This document shows, piece by piece, positions 42,890 to 52,141 of a stretch of DNA of 64,000 bases; the stretch's first letter is position 1; each line of letters opens with the position of its first letter. A program made the position numbers and the translations under genes. The notes under the pieces were generated by a model that was not told where the DNA came from, searched no databases, and was given only the letters and a program-made list of their open reading frames with translations. The DNA is from Lachnospiraceae bacterium. Lineage in GTDB: Bacteria > Bacillota > Clostridia > Lachnospirales > Lachnospiraceae. The DNA lies in assembly GCA_017441295.1 (NCBI GenBank), contig JAFRYA010000004.1, positions 1 through 64,000 on the forward strand, in the 5' to 3' direction.

Positions 42890-44344
42890 TTAAGCACGTT
42901 TTGCAGCTTTCTTAGCAGCGTTGCGATCTCTCTCCCAATGTACTCTGTCTAACAGCTCGTTGTCAGCCTCAAGACCAGCTTCAACACGGAGCTTGTTATC
43001 GTATTCAGCAAGTTTCTTAGGACTGAATGCGCACTCAAGTACTGTGCAGATAACGCCGATAACGATCATGAATGCGAATACTGCGTGGTAGCCCCATGGA
43101 GTAGATGCAAACAGAGCGAAAATGTATGGCATTGCTGCGCCAAGAACTGTAGAAATAGGTGGCTGTCCGGTGTAAACTGATGGGAAGTCCTCACGTCTCC
43201 AGTATCTTACTAACATTGAGAAACCGAAGTTTGAACCAGCGCCCATGTATACGCCGAGGAGCATTGTTGCAATGAAGATTGTCCATGCATTTGCAAACAG
43301 TCCCAGGATACCCATGATGATGATACTGATGGATGTAATGATAACAGCTTTCTTAACACCCCACTTGGTATCGATAAGTCCCAGGACGTAGGAACCAATG
43401 ATAGCGAAGATACCCATCAGGAACAGTACAGCTGAGATCGGGTTGTTCATGAAGAAGAATCCAGGAACAACAAAGATTGACAGCTGAGGTGCGAACTGTA
43501 TAAGAGCAGGAATGATCTGTACCATGAATGCTACTGATGACAGAACGATAAGGCCGGTTGGGATGCATGACAGATACCACTGACCGCAAGCCCAGATTTT
43601 AGAACGTTTCCAAACTGATCTCTTTCTGTCTTCAAGCTCCTTAGCGAGCATAGCATCAGCCATTTCCTTTGTGAATGACTTATCATTATCACGGAAGCAT
43701 CCGCACTCTTCAGGATATGTTGTAACGAAGATACCGCAGATGATGATACCTACAGCAGCAGCGATGAAGAACGGCAGCCAAGCTTTGATATTTGCCTGTA
43801 CCAGTGTAGCGCCCTGTGCAAGTGCTGCACCATGAGCTGCCTGGAATACACCAAGAAGAACTGCAGATGTAACAGGATAAGCGATTGTAACGATACCCAT
43901 TACAGTACCTTTCTTTCTCGGGAACCAGTTACCGATCATGATGGTGGTCATCGTATTAGCCCAGATAGGTGCTACAATCTGAACAAGGATATAGATTACT
44001 GCCCACAGATAGTTGATTCCGCCTGTTGCTGTGAATGGTGTGATGATCAGCATAAGTGCACCTAAGATAAGTGCAACAATACCGAAGAGCATACTTGCCA
44101 GCTTCTGATTTCTGATCTTACCGATTCTAGGTGAGATAATAAAGTATGTGGTGATCCATCCTAACAGTGATGCAATCATTGCCAGGAATGTAATACCTGT
44201 GGTTCCTGCTGGATAGAACTGTCCAAAAATGTTGGTTGCGTAGCTGTTGAGCATTGTGTAACCTACATATGCGAGAGCCTGATACAGGATCAGCATCCAG
44301 CCACGGAAGCCATAGCCTTTCGGCATAGCTGTTTGATTATTCAT
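42890..44344 (-). CDS. MFS carrier, OFA-like, copy 2
   Basis: A 484-residue paralogue of the preceding carrier, similar along its whole length by eye, with the same N-terminal QxAMPKGYGFRGWMLILYQAL, the same FPRKKGTVMG loop and the same CG(C)xRDNDKSFTKEMADAML linker. Differences cluster in the membrane helices and the C-terminus (KKAAKRA versus KKDKLA), suggesting different substrates. AAAGGAGAGGG precedes the ATG. Its promoter is nearly identical to that of copy 1, so the duplication included the control region. It is downstream of the URO-D-type methyltransferase gene. Confidence 0.88.
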   Translation of the reverse strand: MNNQTAMPKGYGFRGWMLILYQALAYVGYTMLNSYATNIFGQFYPAGTTGITFLAMIASLLGWITTYFIISPRIGKIRNQKLASMLFGIVALILGALMLIITPFTATGGINYLWAVIYILVQIVAPIWANTMTTIMIGNWFPRKKGTVMGIVTIAYPVTSAVLLGVFQAAHGAALAQGATLVQANIKAWLPFFIAAAVGIIICGIFVTTYPEECGCFRDNDKSFTKEMADAMLAKELEDRKRSVWKRSKIWACGQWYLSCIPTGLIVLSSVAFMVQIIPALIQFAPQLSIFVVPGFFFMNNPISAVLFLMGIFAIIGSYVLGLIDTKWGVKKAVIITSISIIIMGILGLFANAWTIFIATMLLGVYMGAGSNFGFSMLVRYWRREDFPSVYTGQPPISTVLGAAMPYIFALFASTPWGYHAVFAFMIVIGVICTVLECAFSPKKLAEYDNKLRVEAGLEADNELLDRVHWERDRNAAKKAAKRA

Positions 44345-44401
44345 TTTTTCCCTCTCCTTTAATTTTTTTACATTTTACTTCAGCATAAAATGTTCATTGA
44401 A

Positions 44402-44429
44402 ATTATACTATAAACGCTATTTTTTTCAA
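44402..44429 (-). promoter_or_regulatory. Promoter of MFS copy 2
   Basis: TTGAAA (44424-44429) and TATAAT (44402-44407), spacer 16 bp. The flanks (AGCGTT in the spacer, TTTCA after the -10) match copy 1. Confidence 0.8.
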
Positions 44430-44497
44430 ATATTTTTTTGCACATTCGACAATTTTTACGATATTTATTTTTTGTATTTGTGCACTTACAACAAAAA

Positions 44498-44535
44498 ACA
44501 AAAAATGCCCCCGCATATCTGCAGGGGCTTTTTTG
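44498..44535. terminator. Terminator after the URO-D-type gene
   Basis: GCCCC..GCA/TGC..GGGGC stem with a 4-nt loop and T-runs on both sides; on the minus strand it ends the methyltransferase transcript. Confidence 0.82.
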
Positions 44536-44550
44536 TTAGCTGATTTTACA

Positions 44551-45582
44551 TTATTTATGTGTTGCATAGAAGCTCATTCCGTACTTGAAATGCTCATCTG
44601 CCAGGAAGCCCGCGCTCCTTCTGTTAACAACCAGAGGGAACACAACATAGCTGCCTCCAGGTGCCAGAGTGTCGATAGTCTTGCGGTACTCTGCGCGCGC
44701 CTGTTCCTCAGTGCAGTCCGGCTGATCCAGAACATACTGGTTGTCAAATCCGCCTACAAAGGTCAGTTTGTCACCATACTTTTTCTTTAGTTCACCCATA
44801 TTAGGATTCGATCCTCCCTGCCAGATATCCATGGCATCAACACCGATCTCAATCATATCTTCAACCAGCGGCTCACAGTATCCGCAGGTGTGATGCTGAT
44901 AAAGCTTGCCGTCTTTATGTACCTGCTCTACCATTCTCGCCAGGTTAGGTTTGATCAGTTCACGCCATGTCTCCAGAGACATGAACAGGTTGTGTGCAGA
45001 GCCATAATCATCATGTCCATTAATAACATCTACAGGATAGTACTGCGCAACCTTATGGAACATCTTGCATTTCCAGTCTGCAATAGCCTTGAAATAATCA
45101 GCGCAGGCCTCAGGCTCCATCAGCAGGTCGCAGAGGGCATTGTCAAAGCCTTCCATCGCATGCATTCTTTCAAACGGCCCATTGATTATCATGGCACTGT
45201 TCAGTTTCTCATGGTTTTCAAAGATGTTTCTTCCATCAGGAAATGGCTCGCATGTACCCATGGTATTCCTGCGCGCGTCCAGTTCGACCTGTTTCTCCCA
45301 GTCAATAGCATCCAGATCCGGGAACTTGATTTTCTGCCAGTCCGTAATGCAGTCGATCGGATGATCCTGCGTGGTCATCGGAGCGCCTAATTCAGGCACA
45401 TATTTCCATTCGATACCAAATCCGTCGCAGCCGGTTTCAGTACCGCAGTATCTCTCTAACTCCGGATAAGGCTTAAACATAGTGATATCCGTAAAAATTG
45501 ACGGAATATAATATGGCTGCTTGTGATGGTAAGCCAGCATCGCGTTATCTATAGGTCTGACCTTGGGCATTGTATTCTCCAT
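44551..45582 (-). CDS. Uroporphyrinogen decarboxylase-family (MtaA/MtbA-like) protein
   Basis: A 343-residue TIM-barrel protein of the URO-D superfamily. It is unlike heme-pathway HemE: it lacks the HemE N-terminal PVW(F/M)MRQAGR signature and instead has HHTCG (His231, Cys233), matching the zinc-binding HxC of corrinoid:CoM or corrinoid:THF methyltransferases. A conserved DDYG (191-194) and VGGFDNQYVL lie nearby. A methyl-transfer role, for example demethylation of methoxylated or methylated compounds, is inferred; no corrinoid protein is in the window. GGGAGG precedes the ATG. It lies downstream of the LysR gene and upstream of MFS copy 2. Confidence 0.85.
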   Translation of the reverse strand: MENTMPKVRPIDNAMLAYHHKQPYYIPSIFTDITMFKPYPELERYCGTETGCDGFGIEWKYVPELGAPMTTQDHPIDCITDWQKIKFPDLDAIDWEKQVELDARRNTMGTCEPFPDGRNIFENHEKLNSAMIINGPFERMHAMEGFDNALCDLLMEPEACADYFKAIADWKCKMFHKVAQYYPVDVINGHDDYGSAHNLFMSLETWRELIKPNLARMVEQVHKDGKLYQHHTCGYCEPLVEDMIEIGVDAMDIWQGGSNPNMGELKKKYGDKLTFVGGFDNQYVLDQPDCTEEQARAEYRKTIDTLAPGGSYVVFPLVVNRRSAGFLADEHFKYGMSFYATHK

Positions 45583-45671
45583 TAAAAAACCTCCCTGCTT
45601 AAATCCTATTATTCTAAATAAGATTTTAAGTAAGGAGGCTTAAAAAGTACAAAATTAAATTGTCATTCTGT

Positions 45672-45688
45672 AATAACATTTTGTTATT
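45672..45688. promoter_or_regulatory. Perfect palindrome after LysR, before the URO-D-type gene
   Basis: AATAACA-TTT-TGTTATT, 7-bp perfect arms. No T-run follows on the minus strand, so it is a poor terminator; it may be a regulator site for the downstream gene. Confidence 0.4.
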
Positions 45689-45692
45689 ATCG

Positions 45693-46574
45693 TTATTCTT
45701 CATTGACCCACATGGGGATAGCAGGATTATAGTTTTCTGATTTCCAGGTAAAGCAGATAGAGCAGCCTCCGTTTTCAGCCAGCCTGATCTCGTCCAAAAT
45801 CCGGACAGATGATTTGTTGAAAATATTAGAACTCTGGTTGATCACTCCTACTCCCTGTCCAGCCTCGATCCAGACAATCGCCGTGGCCAGATTCGGCGCG
45901 TATCTCACGCTGGTAAGATCCAATCCATTGGCCCTGAGAAAAGCGCTTGTGTACTCGCATCCTGCAGGTGAATCATCAGGGGAAATCAGTATTATCGTAT
46001 CGTCTTTCAGGTCTTCAACTGTAATTTTTTTCTTCTGTCCCAACTTAGTACGCTTTGAAACAGCGAAAACCGGTGGTTCCTGAATATAATCCACGCTAAT
46101 TACGTCTTTCATGCCTGCAACGTCGAAATTAAGTGAAATCGCTATATCTATATCTCCTGTTTCAAGCCAGTTTCTTAAATCCTTAAATGATCCCTGCTTG
46201 ATATTGATATCTATCTGCGGATTATCATTCATAAATCTAAACAGCTTATCGGCCAGTTCCTCGCGCATATATTGACCACCCAGAGTGCCCAATGTCAGCG
46301 AGCCTGAATAACCCTGCCCAACCCTGCGGACTTTATGCAGAACTTCCTCGTAACGGGTGTGGAATCCCTCAAGTTCCTTATACAGCACAGCTGCCGCCGG
46401 AGTCAGTTTCACCTGATGCTTATCCCTAATGAAAAGCAGCGTATTCAGCTCGCGCTCCAGCGAAACTATCTGCCGGCTGAGACCCGGCTGTGAAATGAAA
46501 AGCTGTTCGGCAGCTTTTGTGAAGTTCAGCGTTTCTGCGACCGCCATAAAGCATTTAATCTGGGTTGTATTCAT
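45693..46574 (-). CDS. LysR-type transcriptional regulator
   Basis: A 293-residue regulator. The N-terminal winged helix-turn-helix contains ETLNFTKAAEQLFISQPGLSRQI (about residues 12-34), the standard LysR pattern. The C-terminal effector domain is of the periplasmic-binding type (SGSLTLGTLGGQYM, then DIDIAISLNFD). The start at 46574 follows AAAGGAG. It is on the same strand as the methyltransferase and the two carriers, 110 bp upstream of the former, and probably regulates them, although LysR genes are more often divergent from targets. The effector is likely to be a small carboxylate or aromatic compound. Confidence 0.92.
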   Translation of the reverse strand: MNTTQIKCFMAVAETLNFTKAAEQLFISQPGLSRQIVSLERELNTLLFIRDKHQVKLTPAAAVLYKELEGFHTRYEEVLHKVRRVGQGYSGSLTLGTLGGQYMREELADKLFRFMNDNPQIDINIKQGSFKDLRNWLETGDIDIAISLNFDVAGMKDVISVDYIQEPPVFAVSKRTKLGQKKKITVEDLKDDTIILISPDDSPAGCEYTSAFLRANGLDLTSVRYAPNLATAIVWIEAGQGVGVINQSSNIFNKSSVRILDEIRLAENGGCSICFTWKSENYNPAIPMWVNEE

Positions 46575-46589
46575 AAATACTCCTTTGCA

Positions 46590-46616
46590 AAATGCCACCC
46601 ATTAAAATGGATGGCA
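46590..46616 (-). terminator. Terminator of the DUF1846 gene
   Basis: TGCCA(C)CCATT/AATGG(A)TGGCA hairpin followed by TTTTGC on the minus strand; it separates the operon above from the LysR gene. Confidence 0.7.
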
Positions 46617-46630
46617 TTGACTATTCAATA

Positions 46631-48091
46631 TTAAAGTCCCTTTGGTTCGTATGTCAGCATGCATCCAAGGCGTCTGATCGTCCTTCTGTCAATGGCGGAC
46701 AGACGTGCTGTCGTATGCACTTTGCATCCTTTCAGCTTAGGCAGCTGTTTAAGCGCAAGCTCTGCGGTCTCGTCATATGATGCGTTTGTTGAGAGCGCTA
46801 TCAGTACTTCATCCGGATGGAGCCTTGGGTTGCGGCTTCCCAGATAATTGATTTTCAGTTTTTGGATAGGAGCTATGCACTCCGGTGACAGTATCTGGAT
46901 TTCCTTTGGAATGCCTGCCAGATGCTTGATGGCCTTGATCAGGCATGCAGCCGTAGGTCCCAGCAAATCTCCCGTCTTGCCTGTGATAATGGTGCCGTCC
47001 TCAAGCTCTATTGCTGTAGCTACGTCGCCGGTCTCTCTTTCACGCTCCTGCGCTGCAGCAGCAACCTTGTAATCAGTGATCTGAAGACCTTCTCTGGTCA
47101 TGAGAAGCTTGATCTTCTCCACTTCATTCATGTCCTTCTTGCCTTCAGCCACGCCAACGATAGCAGCGAAATATCTTCTGATTATTTCTTCCCTGCCGGC
47201 CTGCTGGCAGACTTCATCGTCCACAATGCAGTTGCCGACCATATTTACACCCATGTCTGTAGGTGACTCATACGGGCTCTTGCCGTAAATCTCCTGGAAC
47301 ATGCTGTATAGTACCGGGAAGGTCTCCACGTCACGGTTATAATTGACCGTCATCTGCCCGTATGCCTTGAAATGATAAGGGTCGATCATATTAACGTCCT
47401 TGAGATCGGCGGTAGCTGCCTCATAGGCCAGGTTGACCGGATGCTCAAGAGGCAGGTTCCAGATCGGGAATGTCTCGAACTTGGCATATCCGGCATTGAT
47501 GCCTCTCTTGTGCTCATGGTAGAGCTGTGACAGACAGGTGGCCAGCTTACCCGAACCAGGGCCCGGAGCGGTAATGACAACCAGCGGTCTGGTGGTCTCG
47601 ATATAATCGTTCCTGCCATAACCTTCTTCGCTGATGACTGCAGGAATGTCTGTCGGGTATCCCGGAATAATGTAGTGGTGGTAAACCTTCAGACCATATG
47701 ATTTCAATCTGTTTTCAAACAGCACCACGCTGCGTTCAGGCGCGTATTTGGTAATAACAACACTGCTTAAATATAAGCCTTTGGATTTGAAAATATTAAC
47801 GAGTCTGATGACATCCTCATCATAGCCTATGCCCAGATCGCCGCGGATCTTGTTGTGTTCAATGTCTTCCGCGCTGACGACCATTACCATTTCTGCCTGG
47901 TCTGCGAGCTTCATAAGCATCTGGAGCTTGCTGTCCTCCTCGAATCCGGGCAGTACCCTGGATGCGTGCAGATCATCGAACAGCTTGCCGCCGAATTCCA
48001 GATACAGCTTGCCGCCGAACTGGCCGATGCGTTCAATAATGTGTTCAGACTGCATTTTTAAATATTTTTCGTTGTCAAATCCCTTTTTCAT
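46631..48091 (-). CDS. DUF1846 (UPF0371) family protein
   Basis: A 486-residue protein recognised from the conserved start (GFDNEKYLKMQSEHI, then GGKLYLEFGGKLFDDLHASRVLPGF) and the internal PLVVITAPGPGSGKLATCLSQLYHE, which looks like a nucleotide-binding loop. Length and sequence fit UPF0371. Structures of the family are known but no reaction is established. AGAGGG precedes the ATG. It begins 12 bp after capA, so it is the last gene of the glycan operon by position, although the family is otherwise not tied to glycans. Confidence 0.93.
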   Translation of the reverse strand: MKKGFDNEKYLKMQSEHIIERIGQFGGKLYLEFGGKLFDDLHASRVLPGFEEDSKLQMLMKLADQAEMVMVVSAEDIEHNKIRGDLGIGYDEDVIRLVNIFKSKGLYLSSVVITKYAPERSVVLFENRLKSYGLKVYHHYIIPGYPTDIPAVISEEGYGRNDYIETTRPLVVITAPGPGSGKLATCLSQLYHEHKRGINAGYAKFETFPIWNLPLEHPVNLAYEAATADLKDVNMIDPYHFKAYGQMTVNYNRDVETFPVLYSMFQEIYGKSPYESPTDMGVNMVGNCIVDDEVCQQAGREEIIRRYFAAIVGVAEGKKDMNEVEKIKLLMTREGLQITDYKVAAAAQERERETGDVATAIELEDGTIITGKTGDLLGPTAACLIKAIKHLAGIPKEIQILSPECIAPIQKLKINYLGSRNPRLHPDEVLIALSTNASYDETAELALKQLPKLKGCKVHTTARLSAIDRRTIRRLGCMLTYEPKGL

Positions 48092-48102
48092 TTTGCCCTC
48101 TT

Positions 48103-49599
48103 TTAATATTCAATGTATTCGGGAACAGTTTCATTGCCCAGTCTGCTCCTGAGTGCCGGATAAACATCTCCCAGCCTGCCAAGTGTACGGTTATATGAAT
48201 CTATAGCCTCGCCTGTGCTCCATGTCTCCCAGTCGCTTGCGTCGATCTTCCAGTCCAGAGGCACTATTGCGAATACTCCGTCACTTCTCTTGTCAACCCA
48301 TGTCGGCAGAATATAAATGCCGTTTACTTTGACCTTGCCGTTGTTGAACTTCATGTATGAAATCTCAATAGTCAGGCCGTCCTCGGTATATCCTCTCGGC
48401 TCTTCCGGAACCATGATTTCCTTCCTCTGGCTGGAAATGGAATTGCCCATTGAATACAGGCACCACATTTCATGTCCTGAAGAACTGGTCAGGATATCGA
48501 ACTTCTGGATAACGTGAGGATGTCCTCCGATGATCACATCTACGCCCAGGTCGCATAATCTCTGCGCAATCTCCTCCTGATATTCGGACGGATCATCCTG
48601 ATACTCATTTCCGAAGTGCAGGAAGAAAATGGTCGCGTCGCATCCCTGTTCTTTCATGTATGCCAGATCACTGGCAACTGAGTCATAGAACGTCTCCAGA
48701 TCGTCGTAGCAGAAGCTGTTGACTTTATCCTCTGCCTCGTCACTCATCACGTTGCCATTCAGGGACTTCTGCTCACCTGCCCATTCTCTGGTGTCATATG
48801 TATAGCAGGTGATTCCCAGTTTGACGCCATTCACGTCTTTGATGCGGATATATTGGTCATCGGTGCTGAGTCTGGTGCCGGTATAATCCATGCCGTAATT
48901 TTCCAGAACTTCCAGCGTACGCATCATGCCGTACTCACCTGTATCGTATGTATGATTGTTTGCGGTGAGTACCATGTCCACGCCCGCGTCCTGAAGCGCC
49001 GGGATAATCTCGTCAGGTGAATTGAATGACGGATATCCCCTGTAACTGCCTGAATCTTCGCCTCCGAGCGTTATCTCCAGGTTAGCTATCATCAGGTCAG
49101 GTTCCTGCCAATAAGGCGCTACAGCGGCAAATGATCCGCTGAAATCATAATGATCGCCATAGTCAGCTCCATAGAGCACGGAATCGTGGAGCAGTATATC
49201 TCCGGTAGCGCCGATAGTGGCCGTGCTCTCAACCGCAGGCTGCGGAGGACCGGGCAGTTTGTCGGCTTGTGCCGGTGTAGTGTCTTTATTAAAGATCTTG
49301 CCTAAAATGCCGGTAAAGTAAAGGACTGCAGCCACAACAATAATTACCAGGATAATGACAATAATGGCAATGAGACCGCCATGTCCCTTCTTACCCTCTG
49401 GCTTAGCCGGTTTCTGTGGTTTCGGTGCAGACTGCGGCTTAGCTGCCTGAGGTCTCTGCGCAGGCTGCGGCTTTGCTGCTTGGGGCCTCTGAACCGGCTG
49501 CCTTGGAACCTGCTGAGTCTCAGTCTGAGGTCTGGCCGGCCTGCTGACTTGTTCCTGATCAGTATTTGGCTGACTTGTTCTTGGTCTTCTCTGTGTCAT
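48103..49599 (-). CDS. CapA-family membrane-anchored metallophosphoesterase-like protein
   Basis: A 498-residue protein. The cytosolic N-terminus (about 1-70) is Pro/Gln/Arg/Lys low-complexity. One transmembrane helix (about 76-98) is followed by an extracellular PGA_cap domain: TIGATGDILLHDSVL with a metal-binding Asp, NLEITLGG, LTANNHTYDTGEYG (Asn/His metal ligands), HFGNEYQ and IIGGHPHVIQ. CapA proteins take part in export or anchoring of poly-gamma-glutamate and related polymers. It starts 14 bp after the GT2-GtrA gene. No other cap genes are present, so a role in another surface polymer is equally possible. Confidence 0.9.
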   Translation of the reverse strand: MTQRRPRTSQPNTDQEQVSRPARPQTETQQVPRQPVQRPQAAKPQPAQRPQAAKPQSAPKPQKPAKPEGKKGHGGLIAIIVIILVIIVVAAVLYFTGILGKIFNKDTTPAQADKLPGPPQPAVESTATIGATGDILLHDSVLYGADYGDHYDFSGSFAAVAPYWQEPDLMIANLEITLGGEDSGSYRGYPSFNSPDEIIPALQDAGVDMVLTANNHTYDTGEYGMMRTLEVLENYGMDYTGTRLSTDDQYIRIKDVNGVKLGITCYTYDTREWAGEQKSLNGNVMSDEAEDKVNSFCYDDLETFYDSVASDLAYMKEQGCDATIFFLHFGNEYQDDPSEYQEEIAQRLCDLGVDVIIGGHPHVIQKFDILTSSSGHEMWCLYSMGNSISSQRKEIMVPEEPRGYTEDGLTIEISYMKFNNGKVKVNGIYILPTWVDKRSDGVFAIVPLDWKIDASDWETWSTGEAIDSYNRTLGRLGDVYPALRSRLGNETVPEYIEY

Positions 49600-49613
49600 A
49601 TATGAATCCTTTG

Positions 49614-50693
49614 TTAGTTCTTTTTATGCTTAAATACCCACTTGCGCTGAATGCCGTAGCTGAACAGGAACAGACATCCGTCAACTACACATTTAACGAC
49701 TGTATGCCACAGTCCGCTTACATGCAGCAGCGCGTCGGCGATTCCGTAAACCAGTCCATATGAAACGGCCATCTGGCAGAGCGCCAGCAGGAAGTATCTC
49801 CACGTGGTCTGGGCGGCATTGTCGGTAGCCTTAAATACGACCTTCCTGTTAATAATGTAATTAACGATCGATGAAATAACCCTCGAGGAAACGGTCGCTA
49901 TTATTTCCATCGTGTTGTCATCCACCTTGTTCTCGAAGATGGCAACAGCCAGTGTATATACACCTATATCTACCAGCCAGCTCGCCAGCGAGCTCGCCAG
50001 GAATTTGATGAAATATTTCAGGATGACCGAATATATCTTGATGGAATCCTTGATCGGGTTGAAATGAGATGAGGCATTGTCATCAATATAAATGGTCTCG
50101 ATAGGCACTTCCATATACGGAATGCCTTTGTTGACAAGCGCAATGAGCATATTCGTCTCGTATTCGTAGCGCTCGCCGCTGACTCTGGTAAATTCATCAA
50201 ACCATGCCGCCGGTATTATTCTGAGGCCGGTCTGTGTGTCTTTGAGTTTGATGCCGCAGGCCAGCCTGTAAACTACGCTGGATACTTTGTTTCCGAATCT
50301 GCTTCTGGCCGGTATATTGGCCTCGCTGAAATCTCTGCCGCCAATAATTACACAGGCCGGGTGCTGCTCAAACGCGTCCAGACACCTGCGGATGCTGTCC
50401 ACATTGTGCTGGCCGTCAGCGTCTGCAGTGACAGCGCAGTCAATATCCTTGCGGTTTTCCGCCAGATACCCGAAAGCTGTCTTCAGCGCGCGTCCCTTGC
50501 CTTTATTAACTTCATGTGTGAGGACAGTAACACCAGGATGGACCTTTGCCTCATCGAAGAAGTGCAAAGTGTCCTCCTTGCTGCCGTCATTTACTATTAT
50601 TATGTCTTCCAGTCCTGAAGATACCAGACTGTCGATGAACGCCGTCATCTTCTCATCCGGATTCAGGACCGGTATTATTATTGCTGTTTTCAC
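49614..50693 (-). CDS. GT2 glycosyltransferase fused to a GtrA-like membrane domain
   Basis: A 359-residue fusion. Residues 1-215 are a GT2 domain (AIIIPVLNPDEKM, VNDGSKEDT and ADADGQHNVDS with the DxD-type metal site), like dolichyl/polyprenyl-phosphate mannose or glucose synthases. Residues about 225-355 are a four-helix GtrA-like domain (FIKFLASSLASWLVDIGVY, the family's FxxVGxxxxxxD pattern) that flips lipid-linked sugars. Together it could make and translocate a polyprenyl-phosphate sugar. It overlaps the PIG-L gene by 4 nt (ATGA). Confidence 0.92.
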   Translation of the reverse strand: MKTAIIIPVLNPDEKMTAFIDSLVSSGLEDIIIVNDGSKEDTLHFFDEAKVHPGVTVLTHEVNKGKGRALKTAFGYLAENRKDIDCAVTADADGQHNVDSIRRCLDAFEQHPACVIIGGRDFSEANIPARSRFGNKVSSVVYRLACGIKLKDTQTGLRIIPAAWFDEFTRVSGERYEYETNMLIALVNKGIPYMEVPIETIYIDDNASSHFNPIKDSIKIYSVILKYFIKFLASSLASWLVDIGVYTLAVAIFENKVDDNTMEIIATVSSRVISSIVNYIINRKVVFKATDNAAQTTWRYFLLALCQMAVSYGLVYGIADALLHVSGLWHTVVKCVVDGCLFLFSYGIQRKWVFKHKKN

Positions 50694-52141
50694 CTGTTTC
50701 TATCTCTTCTTTGCTGCTGCATGCGTCTTCTGCGGCGCTCTTCAGCTAATTTTCTCTTCTTTGCCCTTACCATAGCTGACCATACGACCAGAACGATTAC
50801 GATCACAATAAGCACAGCTACAATAATCAGTGCAATCTTAAGCCATTTCTTGACGCCTGAAGGCTGAGGCTTAACGCTTGGCTCGGCTGTGGTCTCCTCT
50901 TCGCTGGTCTCCTCCGTAGGCTCTGTGATCTCCTCCGGTGCCTGCTCCGAATATGGAGTCAGATGTTCCATCAGGTCGTTGCCCGTATCTTCTCCAACAG
51001 TGCTCCTGTAGAGTCCGAATTTGGCGAAGCTGTATTCATAGCCGCTTGGATCGCCGTAATCGTCATAACCATCGCTGACATAGAAATCCATCCACTGCTG
51101 TGACAGATGCTTTCTATATGCATCCTGGGCTACCTCGAGTGCAGTCCTGCCGCCGTATTTATCAAGCGGAACGCGAGCGTCAATCTCGATCTGGTTCTCG
51201 CTGTATAAATGCAGGTATGTTTTAGGAACATCCCATGTGCCATAGGTGCTGGCGCTTTCAGGATACTGTGTGGAATCATTTGTTATCTCCACAGCGTCCC
51301 TGACTGCTTTGGAAAGCACCATGTGCTGTCCATGTCCGTACTCGCCGTCCACATCATGAGTTACCACTACCTGAGGTTTGAAGCGCCTGATAGTACGCAC
51401 TACATACCCCAGAACAGCATCCATATCTTCAAGAGACATTGCCTCGTCCAGGTCATATTTGGAATATTTATCCGTAAACTCACCCAGCTGAGGATAATGT
51501 GTGATGCCCAGCTCCCAGAGGCCGTCCAGCAGTTCGTGCCTTCTGTATCTTTCAACTCCGGCCACGCCCTCCTGCGAGAAGTCTACGAGATAAGCAACCT
51601 GTACTCTGTAGTCGCCCTTTTCCAGATATGTAGGGGCAATGCTGCCCATAAACAGGATTTCGTCATCAGAATGCGCTGAAAGGATCAGGAAATCTGCTTT
51701 TTCCCAAGGGGCCTCCCATGTCTGCACCCAATCAGGCAGGTCACCAGATGAGAATGCGTAAATATCCGCGATATATGTATGGTCTTCAACGATCTCGATA
51801 TCAACATTCGGTGAAGGTGATTCTACCTTGACCAGCTCGTGCAGGAAATCATTCTTGCCTAAGGTCTGTGTCGATGCGTTGCTCTTGAGTTTCCATGCGC
51901 CAGGTATGGTGTCCCATTTGATATAAACATACGCGATCGGTTCCTCTGCCGTGATGGTAATGGTTGTGCCGTCGCGGTAATAGTCAGTCGTGTTGAAATC
52001 ATCATCTGTCAGTATGTCGGTCGGATATCCGTCCGATGACTCAACGGTGATCTCCAGTTCTTCCGCATGCGCCTTAATGGCGAAAGCTGCCAGTATACAA
52101 GCCAAAAAAGCTGCTGTTGTAAATAATATTTTCTTAATCAT
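50690..52141 (-). CDS. PIG-L/LmbE-family deacetylase, secreted and membrane-anchored
   Basis: A 483-residue protein. A signal peptide (about 1-27) leads to a beta domain, then a PIG-L deacetylase core (about 145-375) with LSAHSDDEILFMG (the AHxDDE zinc motif, Ser in place of Pro) and VVTHDVDGEYGHGQHM (HD...H..H). A Glu/Thr/Pro linker precedes a C-terminal transmembrane helix with a very basic cytosolic tail (RRRRRMQQQRRDRNR). It should remove N-acetyl groups from surface GlcNAc-containing glycans. It overlaps both neighbours (8 nt and 4 nt), indicating coupled translation within the glycan operon. Confidence 0.92.
   Translation of the reverse strand: MIKKILFTTAAFLACILAAFAIKAHAEELEITVESSDGYPTDILTDDDFNTTDYYRDGTTITITAEEPIAYVYIKWDTIPGAWKLKSNASTQTLGKNDFLHELVKVESPSPNVDIEIVEDHTYIADIYAFSSGDLPDWVQTWEAPWEKADFLILSAHSDDEILFMGSIAPTYLEKGDYRVQVAYLVDFSQEGVAGVERYRRHELLDGLWELGITHYPQLGEFTDKYSKYDLDEAMSLEDMDAVLGYVVRTIRRFKPQVVVTHDVDGEYGHGQHMVLSKAVRDAVEITNDSTQYPESASTYGTWDVPKTYLHLYSENQIEIDARVPLDKYGGRTALEVAQDAYRKHLSQQWMDFYVSDGYDDYGDPSGYEYSFAKFGLYRSTVGEDTGNDLMEHLTPYSEQAPEEITEPTEETSEEETTAEPSVKPQPSGVKKWLKIALIIVAVLIVIVIVLVVWSAMVRAKKRKLAEERRRRRMQQQRRDRNR

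Noticed and set aside
44551..45582. HemE (heme pathway uroporphyrinogen decarboxylase)
   Set aside because: The HemE N-terminal arginine signature is missing and an HxC metal motif of methyltransferases is present; no heme genes adjoin it.
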